From: Chloroflexota bacterium
Lineage (GTDB): Bacteria > Chloroflexota > Anaerolineae > Anaerolineales > Villigracilaceae
Reading direction: 5' to 3'
Length of the DNA stretch: 14,433 nt
Assembly (NCBI GenBank): GCA_023484185.1
Contig: JAMDBC010000092.1
Span: 1-14,433 of the forward strand
Part shown: positions 1-4,936 of the stretch, in pieces
Numbering within the stretch: the first letter of the stretch is position 1
How the letters are laid out: the number at the start of each line of letters is the position of its first letter
Notes under the pieces: model-generated
Seen by the model: the letters and a program-made list of their open reading frames with translations, nothing else
What the model was told of the DNA's origin: nothing
The model's database searches: none
Program-made: the position numbers and the translations under genes

Positions 1-22
1 TTTACTGCTTTTGACCCGTTTT
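1..22. repeat. Partial second copy of a repeat found inside the 380-533 element
   Basis: These 22 bases are identical to 489-510, which lie in the right arm of the palindromic element at 380-533. The match stops at base 23 and may continue left of the window edge. The copy supplies the TTGACC hexamer of the putative promoter for the first gene. Confidence 0.7.
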
Positions 23-37
23 GATAACCAGTATAAT
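11..37 (+). promoter_or_regulatory. Putative sigma-70-type promoter for the 66-365 gene
   Basis: TTGACC at 11-16 and a perfect TATAAT at 32-37 are separated by 15 bases, shorter than the ideal 17. The -10 box lies 28 bases before the start codon. The short spacer makes this a moderate call. Confidence 0.4.
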
Positions 38-65
38 TATTTATATCATTCACAAGGAGAATACA

Positions 66-365
66 ATGACTAACAATCGGCCCCTCGGAATTATCGTAAC
101 AGTGCTGACTGCGTTGATCTGCTGCTGTGCCGCAATCTTCAGCAGCGTATGGGGAGTCATTATTGCCAGCGGCGCGCCCATCAATGTGACCGACTCCAGC
201 GGCATCTCCACGCCGCAGACCGTTCCGGCACCAATTGGCTATGTGCTGCTCTGTCTTTCGGTGATCTTCGTCCTTGTACCGGTCGCCGTTGGATTCTTAA
301 CCTTGCGCAAGAAACCCCAAGCCGCAGTTCCGGTCAACAACGATCCGCTTCCCCCAGCTTCATAA
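66..365 (+). CDS. Small two-helix membrane protein of unknown function
   Basis: A 99-residue protein that I cannot assign to a named family. The start is ATG at 66 because AAGGAGA lies at 54-60, five bases upstream; the frame is open further upstream but without a ribosome binding site. Two hydrophobic stretches, about residues 8-34 and 57-80, look like transmembrane helices joined by a polar Ser/Thr-rich loop (about 37-56). The first helix carries three consecutive cysteines (19-21). The C-terminus is Pro-rich and follows Arg-Lys-Lys at 81-83, so by the positive-inside rule it is probably cytoplasmic. The stop is 14 bases before a palindromic element that probably terminates transcription. 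No neighbour gives a clue to function. Confidence 0.7.
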   Translation: MTNNRPLGIIVTVLTALICCCAAIFSSVWGVIIASGAPINVTDSSGISTPQTVPAPIGYVLLCLSVIFVLVPVAVGFLTLRKKPQAAVPVNNDPLPPAS

Positions 366-379
366 AACAACAAAAATCA

Positions 380-533
380 GGGGCTGTCTAAAAAGGTGAG
401 CAAAAACTGGGGAAAAGAGGCAGGAGACAGCGAGAGATAAAAAAACTGGCGGTCATTGGATCGCCAGTTTTTTTGTCCCCTGCTCGTTTTTACTGCTTTT
501 GACCCGTTTTTCATTCCCTTTTTAGACAGCCCC
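380..533. mobile_element. MITE-like palindromic element with 17-bp perfect terminal inverted repeats
   Basis: The ends GGGGCTGTCTAAAAAGG (380-396) and its exact reverse complement (517-533) bound a 154-bp non-coding element. The two arms remain partly complementary all the way in (for example GCAGGAGACA on the left against GCAGGGGACA read from the right), so the whole element is one imperfect palindrome closed by the hairpin at 439-474. No transposase is encoded, and no convincing target-site duplication is visible at AATCA/CGCTA. Part of the right arm recurs at 1-22. The terminal sequence resembles ends seen in several IS families, but I cannot assign one. Confidence 0.65.
439..474. terminator. 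Bidirectional intrinsic terminator hairpin
   Basis: A 13-bp stem, AAAAAAACTGGCG against CGCCAGTTTTTTT, closes a 10-base loop. It has A7 on one side and T7 on the other, so it can act as a factor-independent terminator on both strands. It sits between the convergent genes at 66-365 and 555-896, inside the palindromic element. Confidence 0.7.
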
Positions 534-554
534 CGCTATCGTTTACAAAATAGG

Positions 555-896
555 TTACTTTGCCAACGCTGCCCCGCAGTAGGGACAGTTTTTCCAATCA
601 GCCTGCGCGCCGCGCCCGCAATTGGGGCAGGCATGGGCAGGAGCGGGGGGAATGTTTCCGCCGCCGATCGCCCGCACGAACCAGACGATTCCCAATACGG
701 TCAGAACGAGAAAACCAAAGGGGATCAGCCACATGAACATCATGCCGCCCATCATCCACGGGCCCATCATTCCCCATCCGCCGTATCCCCAACCGCCATA
801 GCCCCACCCGCCCAATAAGCTTGCGCCAAACATCAAGACGAGCAGGGCGATAATGCTGATTACAACGACCACAGTCCAATTAACTTTGCTCATCAT
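555..896 (-). CDS. Membrane protein with Gly/Trp/Met-rich linker and C-terminal zinc ribbon
   Basis: A 113-residue protein of unknown function. Order of parts: hydrophobic helix (about 7-27), a loop built of three GWGYG/GWGMM-type units plus PWMMGGMM (about 29-52), a second helix (about 53-76), then a rubredoxin-like zinc ribbon with Cys90, Cys93, Cys104 and Cys107. The two helices put the Met/Trp-rich loop on one side of the membrane and the zinc ribbon on the other. Met-rich loops can bind Cu(I), but that role is only a guess here. AAGGAG at 900-905 is 3 bases from the first ATG (896) and 6 from the second (893), so the second may be the real start. It lies downstream of another zinc-ribbon gene in the same direction. 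Confidence 0.75.
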   Translation of the reverse strand: MMSKVNWTVVVVISIIALLVLMFGASLLGGWGYGGWGYGGWGMMGPWMMGGMMFMWLIPFGFLVLTVLGIVWFVRAIGGGNIPPAPAHACPNCGRGAQADWKNCPYCGAALAK

Positions 897-927
897 TCAC
901 TCCTTTGAGATTTATTCTGTACACGAC

Positions 928-1023
928 AAACCCTAAAGGTATTCCTAGCATAAAAAGCACCTGATCCAAACAAATTTCACTGTTCATAAGTGATTCTGCC
1001 CAGGAAAAAGACCTTTAGGGTTT
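928..1023. repeat. 13-bp perfect inverted repeat spanning the gap between two zinc-ribbon genes
   Basis: AAACCCTAAAGGT at 928-940 and its exact reverse complement at 1011-1023 enclose 70 bases. The right arm ends one base before the stop codon of the 1025-1315 gene. On the minus strand the first arm is followed by CTTTTT, so it may form part of a transcript end. A very short MITE is also possible; no target duplication is evident. Confidence 0.55.
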
Positions 1024-1024
1024 C

Positions 1025-1315
1025 TTAATGATGGGCTGGTTGTTTTTCCGCTTCGCCGAGTGGAGAGCCGCAGTAGGCGCACGCGCTCCAATTCGGATCA
1101 ACCTTTTGTCCGCAGGCGGAACACTCTGCCGTTTTGAGACTCATGCCGCAGTTGGGACAAAAAGCAAAACCCTGTCCCAGGGGGAAACCGCAATGGGCGC
1201 ATCGCTGTCCGCTGGCGGCAGGCATAACGCTGGACTGCGGCGCAGACGCGGGCTGGGTGGAGGTCTGGTGTCCCTCATGGTCCATCGCCGCATGCATTAA
1301 CATACAACCGCACAT
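1025..1315 (-). CDS. Small protein with two zinc ribbons and a Cys/Met/His-rich N-terminus
   Basis: A 96-residue soluble protein. The N-terminus (MCGCMLMH, then MDHEGH) is rich in Cys, Met and His and could bind metal. A Ser/Ala/Pro-rich linker follows, then two tandem zinc ribbons: Cys39/42/53/56 and Cys65/68/79/82. AAGGAGA at about 1322-1328 is six bases upstream of the ATG. Its second ribbon (DPNWSACAYCG) resembles the ribbon of the 555-896 product (ADWKNCPYCG), so the two genes share a module. It starts 90 bases downstream of the oxidoreductase gene and may be the tail of that operon or a separate unit. No specific function can be assigned. Confidence 0.75.
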   Translation of the reverse strand: MCGCMLMHAAMDHEGHQTSTQPASAPQSSVMPAASGQRCAHCGFPLGQGFAFCPNCGMSLKTAECSACGQKVDPNWSACAYCGSPLGEAEKQPAHH

Positions 1316-1350
1316 AATCGTTCTCCTTTCAAAAGTTTTTCAATTACGTT

Positions 1351-1378
1351 CTTTACATTCTCCCACACCGATGTAAAG
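1351..1378. promoter_or_regulatory. Inverted repeat in the gap upstream of the 1025-1315 gene
   Basis: CTTTACAT (1351-1358) and ATGTAAAG (1371-1378) form an 8-bp dyad with a 12-base spacer, between the stop of the oxidoreductase gene and the start of the zinc-ribbon gene. There is no T-tract, so an operator or processing hairpin is as likely as a terminator. Confidence 0.35.
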
Positions 1379-1405
1379 ATTTGATAAAGAATTCGCGAAG
1401 GTAGA

Positions 1406-2644
1406 TTAAATGCTGATCGGTATGCCGAGCGTCCTGCCGCCAAGTGATAGGGCTAAACGCAGTGTCTCGCGTTTTAAGCCGTAGGGAGCTAGCCACCACT
1501 GCTCGAACAACACTTTGCCGAGATGCCAAGATTTGCCCATCTTGTGGAGTTCGATCTGCGGCGACGGTTCAGCGAAGAAATTGCCGTATGCGAATCCTGC
1601 CATATTTTCGCCTGCTTCCAGCATACAGTAGCCGATACCTGGAAAATTATCTTGCCCGCTTGCTCCCGCGATCTCAGCGGCGATACGGCGCGCAACCACC
1701 TCCGCTTGCACATGGGCAAACACACCGGCTTTTGGCAACATCATAGGCACATCGGGCTTCCAGCGTCCGGGAATGGAGATGGCTGTCGCGTCGCCGATTG
1801 CATACACATTTTCGTGCTGGGTCTGGAGGGTAGCCCGATCCACCGGGACCCAGCCAGCCTCATTGGTCAGCCCGGCTTCCTGGGCGATGCGCGGCCCGCG
1901 GTGAGGCGGGATGGCGATCAGCAAGTCGTAGCGGAATGATCCTTGTCCATCGAAGGCAAGCTTACGTGCGGTTAAATCCACTTGCGTCAATTTGTGCAGT
2001 GGATGAAAGGCAACGCCTCGATCCGACAGCATTTGCTTCACCGCATCGCCCAGGGCGGGTCCCGCCACCGGCATAGGTTGAGGCTCTGGCGTGAAGAGAT
2101 GTACTTCGCTCTCGTTCAAGCCGCGCCTGCGGAGCGTGTTGGCGATGAGCATCGCGCCTTCGTGCGGCGCACCGGGGCATTTATAGGGCAGGGCGCTCAC
2201 AACTACAGCCACCTTTCCACCGCCGAAGTTTCGCAAAGTATCGCGCAGTTTCGTTGCCCCATCGAACGTGTAGTAGGTTTGCGCACTCTCCGCCAAACCG
2301 GGGATGGCGCCGGGGGCTAGTTCCGCACCGAGGGCAAAGATAAGATAATCGTAATTCAACGCCTGCGCGCTGGTCTGTACGCGGCGATTCGACAGATCAA
2401 TCGCCTGTGCTTCGGCCAGAATCAACTCGACGCCGGGACGCACGAGCTGGCGCACATCCCGCGTGATCTGCTCAGGCTGGCGGTCACCAGTCATCAGCCA
2501 TAGGAAGGATGGCGCAAAAGCATGCTGAGGATTCTTCTCAACTAACACGATACGATGTTCATTCGGAAGGAGACGCCGTAGTTCGTTAGCGGCAACCAGT
2601 CCGCCGATGCCTCCGCCCAGGATAAGTACAGTTTTACCAGTCAT
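1406..2644 (-). CDS. Sulfide:quinone oxidoreductase-like FAD-dependent flavoprotein
   Basis: A 412-residue flavoprotein of the NDH-2/SQR superfamily. SQR enzymes oxidise sulfide to sulfane sulfur and pass electrons through FAD to membrane quinone. The N-terminal dinucleotide fold GGGIGGLVAA is at residues 10-19, and the second FAD motif YAIGDAT at 281-287. The only two cysteines are Cys156 (in YKCPGAPHEGA) and Cys340 (in GYCMLEAGE). They fall in the contexts of the redox-active pair of SQRs, which separates this protein from ordinary NADH dehydrogenases. The C-terminus (about 372-412) is Trp- and Leu-rich and could be the monotopic membrane anchor. AGGTGA at 2650-2655 serves the ATG, and only 4 bases separate it from the ferredoxin stop, so the two are co-translated. 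A polysulfide or other sulfane donor is possible as substrate. Confidence 0.8.
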   Translation of the reverse strand: MTGKTVLILGGGIGGLVAANELRRLLPNEHRIVLVEKNPQHAFAPSFLWLMTGDRQPEQITRDVRQLVRPGVELILAEAQAIDLSNRRVQTSAQALNYDYLIFALGAELAPGAIPGLAESAQTYYTFDGATKLRDTLRNFGGGKVAVVVSALPYKCPGAPHEGAMLIANTLRRRGLNESEVHLFTPEPQPMPVAGPALGDAVKQMLSDRGVAFHPLHKLTQVDLTARKLAFDGQGSFRYDLLIAIPPHRGPRIAQEAGLTNEAGWVPVDRATLQTQHENVYAIGDATAISIPGRWKPDVPMMLPKAGVFAHVQAEVVARRIAAEIAGASGQDNFPGIGYCMLEAGENMAGFAYGNFFAEPSPQIELHKMGKSWHLGKVLFEQWWLAPYGLKRETLRLALSLGGRTLGIPISI

Positions 2645-2648
2645 GATT

Positions 2649-2876
2649 TCACCTATGAGTTACCGATAACAGAATATTGCCTGCAACACGAAGCGCGTCG
2701 AAGTGACAAGCGGGGATGCATAAACGGCAGTCATAGCAACGTTCGATATCAATGTATGGCGGTTCATCATCGTCAATCCGCATGATGGCGCGCACTTTAC
2801 AAACCTCAGCCGCGAGACAGCGGCGGCAGGCGCGGCAGTTCTCAGTCTGAAGTTGGATGCGAATCTCGCGCGCCAC
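2649..2876 (-). CDS. Small di-cluster (2[4Fe-4S]) ferredoxin-like protein
   Basis: A 75-residue iron-sulfur protein. Eight cysteines lie in two groups: Cys14-x2-Cys17-x2-Cys20-x5-Cys26 and Cys47-x2-Cys50-x2-Cys53-x3-Cys57. The fourth Cys of each group is followed by Lys or His, not the usual Pro, and the first group has a longer last spacing than the classic CxxCxxCxxxC. The likely start is GTG at 2876, with GAGGAG just upstream and an in-frame TAA (the stop of the preceding gene) 15 bases before it. It lies between the DsrE-like and SQR-like genes with gaps of 12 and 4 bases, so it is probably the electron carrier for one of them. Confidence 0.8.
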   Translation of the reverse strand: MAREIRIQLQTENCRACRRCLAAEVCKVRAIMRIDDDEPPYIDIERCYDCRLCIPACHFDALRVAGNILLSVTHR

Positions 2877-2888
2877 AGACTCCTCGCG

Positions 2889-3257
2889 TTAAAACACCAG
2901 CACCTTGTCCGCTACCAGTGTCCAGTCGGTGAGCAATTCCATGCTCCCGCTTTGGATGTTTTCCATTAATGCGTCTTGCCCGAGACCTCGGGCTTTCTGG
3001 CACGTCCCTCAGGTTGCCACCTCGCCGCCGCGCAGAACAGAACTCAACATGCGCTCGACGTTGTAGTATCCCTGCGGCGTTTCCTGTCCGCGCGCGGCAC
3101 ATTGCACGCCGTCACCCATCAGAAAGACGCGCACATGCGTTTCTTCGGGTCGTTTGGCGAGATTCATAGCAAGCCGCAAGGCATTATAGGCTCGTTCATT
3201 CCCATAAGGGCCATCGTTGATAATGAGCAGGTAGTTTGTCATTTTGGTTTCGGTCAT
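2889..3257 (-). CDS. DsrE-like sulfurtransfer protein, probable selenoprotein (Sec83, UGTC motif)
   Basis: A 122-residue protein of the DsrE/TusD-like fold (COG1553 type), a family that moves sulfane sulfur on cysteine. The frame from ATG 3257 meets TGA at 3009-3011 (codon 83), then continues in the same frame for 39 residues to TAA at 2889-2891. The upstream part (NDGPYGNERAYNALRLA, FLMGDGV, TPQGYYNVERML) and the downstream part (GTCQKARGL ... LTDWTLVADKVLVF) are both family-typical. The TGA falls on the first Cys of the conserved CGTC motif, giving U83-G-T-C86, a selenenylsulfide-type redox pair. A SECIS-like hairpin follows at 2978-2993. The ATG overlaps the arsR stop (ATGA), with AGGAA eight bases upstream. 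ATG at 3242 is an alternative start without a ribosome site. A simple TGC-to-TGA nonsense mutation is the rival reading. Standard gene calling would truncate this gene to 82 residues. Confidence 0.8.
2978..2993 (-). promoter_or_regulatory. Bacterial SECIS-like stem-loop for the UGA at 3009-3011
   Basis: The transcript reads GCCCGAGGUCUCGGGC: a 5-bp GC-rich stem (A-U closing optional) with apical loop AGGUCU. From memory this is the same hexaloop as in the E. coli fdhF SECIS that SelB binds. The GG of the loop lies 21-22 bases after the UGA, within the usual bacterial window of about 16-37. It lies inside the coding sequence, as bacterial SECIS elements do. Selenium machinery (selA, selB, selC, selD) is not in this window. 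Confidence 0.75.
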
Positions 3258-3598
3258 GCTATGGGTTCCTTTTCTGTAATTTTTTCTCGCGCCAGTTCAG
3301 CGGAAGTCTCTAAATGTTCCAACAGCACCTGCCGCATTAAGTCGCAGGCTTGGATGATCTTAGGATTGCTCAACTTGTAGAAAACGTTCAACCCCTCGCG
3401 TCGCGATGTGACGATGCCCCTCTGCCGCATGAGCGCCAGGTGCTGTGACAGGTTAGACTGGCTGATTTCCAAAGCCTCCGCCAGTTCAGTTACCGACAAT
3501 TCGCGGGCGCGCAATTTGTCTATGATTTCCAGCCGTTTGGGATTGGCTAATGTATGGCAGATGCTCGCATGTAGTTTATATGTTTGACGGTCTGTCAT
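3254..3598 (-). CDS. ArsR/SmtB-family repressor with two cysteines, possible sulfide/persulfide sensor
   Basis: A 114-residue winged-helix regulator. ANPKRLEIIDKL (18-29) begins the DNA-binding domain, the recognition helix is around ISQSNLSQHLALMRQRGIV (45-63), and the wing is SRREGLNVFYKL (65-76). The only cysteines are Cys14 near the N-terminus and Cys85 in the C-terminal helix, 71 residues apart. SqrR/BigR-type sulfide sensors use two cysteines about 66 apart in comparable helices. The classic ArsR metal site ELCVCDL is absent (ELSVTEL here), which argues against arsenite sensing. It is the first gene of the operon, overlaps the DsrE-like start by ATGA, and follows a promoter whose -10 is overlapped by a dyad. 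Autorepression relieved by reactive sulfur is the inferred control. Confidence 0.85.
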   Translation of the reverse strand: MTDRQTYKLHASICHTLANPKRLEIIDKLRARELSVTELAEALEISQSNLSQHLALMRQRGIVTSRREGLNVFYKLSNPKIIQACDLMRQVLLEHLETSAELAREKITEKEPIA

Positions 3599-3612
3599 TT
3601 GTTATCCTCTTT

Positions 3613-3632
3613 ATATTAGAAATTTAGAATAT
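3613..3632 (-). promoter_or_regulatory. Dyad operator overlapping the arsR operon -10 box
   Basis: The 20 bases form an AT-rich imperfect dyad of the form ATATT-nn-AAATTT-nn-AATAT. It begins inside the -10 box and covers the likely transcription start. Placement and symmetry fit an autoregulating ArsR-family dimer. Confidence 0.6.
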
Positions 3633-3659
3633 TGTAATGTTCTCATGGAGGACTGTCAA
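3631..3659 (-). promoter_or_regulatory. Near-consensus sigma-70 promoter of the arsR-dsrE-ferredoxin-sqr operon
   Basis: On the minus strand, TTGACA (3654-3659) and TACAAT (3631-3636) are separated by exactly 17 bases. It is the best promoter in the window, and the ArsR start codon follows about 32 bases after the -10 box. AGAGGA just before the ATG is the ribosome site. Confidence 0.8.
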
Positions 3660-3742
3660 CTTTTTTGCATGCGCCAAATGGCGTATTCGCGAATCAGCCA
3701 AATCACTCTGACAAATTTTTTGAACTCAAAATAAACTTTCAG

Positions 3743-3771
3743 CGCGCAATGCCAGATGGGCATGTTGCGCG
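3743..3771 (+). other. Hairpin upstream of the 3806-4030 ORF
   Basis: CGCGCAA (3743-3749) pairs with TTGCGCG (3765-3771), with a further TGCC/GGCA inner stem and a two-base bulge. It would sit in the leader of the small membrane-protein ORF. Function unknown; there is no T-tract. Confidence 0.35.
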
Positions 3772-3805
3772 GCAAGTTGATCGTGGGGTAAAGAAAGGAA
3801 AGAAA

Positions 3806-4030
3806 GTGAAAAACAATAAGGTAAATTGGTCTGTGATTTCCTATGTCTCTGCATTTCTAATCGGAGTCATCTTGTTCTGGTCGTTTGGGAAAAACTGGCT
3901 CAACCTTGAATCAGCACTGGTTCTTCTCGCTGGGCTGATTGGCGTGGCAATATCTGTGTTAATATTTGGCGCATGGAATACTCGTAACAAATCAAATCAC
4001 AAAATCAAATTACGAACCTGCTTCACCTGA
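3806..4030 (+). CDS. Small hypothetical two-helix membrane protein
   Basis: A 74-residue product from GTG at 3806. AAGGAA at 3795-3800 is five bases upstream. The frame is open back to 3665, but that part has no hydrophobic pattern and no ribosome site. Two hydrophobic segments (about 8-27 and 34-57) look like transmembrane helices, separated by a short KNWLNLES loop. The last 15 residues are basic and overlap, on the opposite strand, the 3' end of a decayed toxin gene. The original C-terminus may therefore have been lost and replaced by read-through. No family recognised. It is divergent from the arsR operon. Confidence 0.5.
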   Translation: MKNNKVNWSVISYVSAFLIGVILFWSFGKNWLNLESALVLLAGLIGVAISVLIFGAWNTRNKSNHKIKLRTCFT

Positions 4031-4227
4031 TAAGGTTTGGCCTTCGAACCTTTTGCCTGCAAGTTGATGATTTCCATCACGCCTCCTTTTGTGAAGATGT
4101 GATGACTACTGCAAATTCTTTCGTCAATTCCAAGTTCAGTCAACAATTAGCGCAAATCTTGAAAGTCAATATTTGCGTCGGATGCTCCGCGCAGAACCTT
4201 TTCAAGGATTTTATCAAACTTGGATAT
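3997..4227 (-). pseudogene. Decayed hicA-family toxin gene
   Basis: Read on the minus strand in a single frame, this stretch gives a recognisable HicA-type mRNA interferase of the longer family. The N-terminal part is SKFDKILEKVLRGASDANID, the middle contains the SHHIFTK region with the catalytic-type His, and the end is GSKAKPYQVKQVRNLIL. Three lesions are visible: the expected ATG is ATA (4225-4227), codon 27 is TAA (4147-4149) where the family has residues of a conserved DLC-x-LL stretch, and a TGA at 3997-3999 cuts off the last residues. The usual Gly before SHH is also changed to Ser. No hicB antitoxin is visible on either side. An internal ATG at 4077 with a strong AGGAGG could still express 26 residues. 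The identification is from memory of the family pattern. Confidence 0.7.
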
Positions 4228-4362
4228 ATTGCAATTATGAACCCTCTGAGAATTCCAAGTCTTTGATGAATATTCCGCTGGCGCGAAGAACAACTTTCCC
4301 ACTGGGACCTGCCAAAAAGCCTTATAGTGATTTCTGGTATACTCCCCTCACGAAGGTAACCT
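4228..4362. other. Intergenic region with a possible extended -10 promoter
   Basis: TGGTATACT at 4335-4343 is an extended -10 element on the plus strand, 20 bases before the TTG start of the DUF3090 gene. No good -35 box accompanies it. A plus-strand open frame running through 4173-4376 has no ribosome site or family pattern and is not called. Confidence 0.35.
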
Positions 4363-4890
4363 TTGCCACGTTTTGAAGTTGATGTTGATCCCTGCGACTA
4401 TATAACAAGCGACGCGATTGGCCAGCCCGGCCAGCGCGTTTTTTACATTCAGGCCTTTCAAGCCGAGAAGACCTATACCGTAATCATCGAGAAGGCCCAG
4501 TTGCAATCTTTGGCCATCGGCGTGGAAAAATTCCTGGCGGAAATCGAACGGCAGAATCCAAGCCTCGAGGAAGCCGAGGCGGATTACGCCGAGGAGCAGA
4601 TGCGCATTCATCCTCCGGTGGATCCGCTGTTCCGCGTCGGCGAAATCGGCCTCGGTTACGACCAGCCGCGTGATCGCGTTGTGCTGTTTGCGCGCGAATT
4701 ATTGACGGAGGAGCAGGAGCCCGAAGAAGCCTCAGCGATCCGCTTCTGGTGCTCGCGCCCACAGGTTCGCAGGCTGGCGCGTTGGGGCACGGAAGTGGTC
4801 CAGCGCGGACGGGCCATCTGTCCGCAGTGCGGCCAGCCCGAAGAATCCGAAGGCCACTTCTGCCCGAAGAAGAACGGGAATAGACACTAA
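4363..4890 (+). CDS. DUF3090 family protein
   Basis: A 175-residue cytoplasmic protein of the DUF3090 family, known mainly from Actinobacteria and Chloroflexi and lacking an established biochemical role. The N-terminal region (about 1-62) shows the family pattern of an F-Y-I-Q strand, a K-x-Y-T-V-I-I-E-K strand and the helix LAIGVEKFLAEI. The C-terminus ends in CPQCGQP with a later Cys167, a zinc-knuckle-like tail I recall from the family. The start is TTG at 4363, with AAGGT at 4353-4357 about five bases upstream; no ATG gives a full-length N-terminus. In actinobacteria this gene usually lies with a SCO1664-type gene and a histidine-phosphatase gene; here only the former follows. Confidence 0.85.
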   Translation: MPRFEVDVDPCDYITSDAIGQPGQRVFYIQAFQAEKTYTVIIEKAQLQSLAIGVEKFLAEIERQNPSLEEAEADYAEEQMRIHPPVDPLFRVGEIGLGYDQPRDRVVLFARELLTEEQEPEEASAIRFWCSRPQVRRLARWGTEVVQRGRAICPQCGQPEESEGHFCPKKNGNRH

Positions 4891-4936
4891 TTCTCAGTAA
4901 CCACCTGTGCCTGCGGCACGGTGCAGGCAGTTTTCA

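Noticed and set aside
3009..3257. The DsrE-like gene as a simple truncated 82-residue protein or pseudogene
   Set aside because: Family-typical coding continues in the same frame right after the TGA, the stop replaces a conserved Cys, a SECIS-like hairpin is correctly spaced, and the operon continues with its coupled spacing.
4151..4177. Inverted repeat CGCAAAT/ATTTGCG as a regulatory hairpin
   Set aside because: It falls inside the decayed hicA coding frame and is short enough to be chance.
4173..4376. Plus-strand open frame of 67 codons
   Set aside because: It lacks a ribosome site and family pattern, overlaps the hicA relic on the other strand, and runs into the DUF3090 start.
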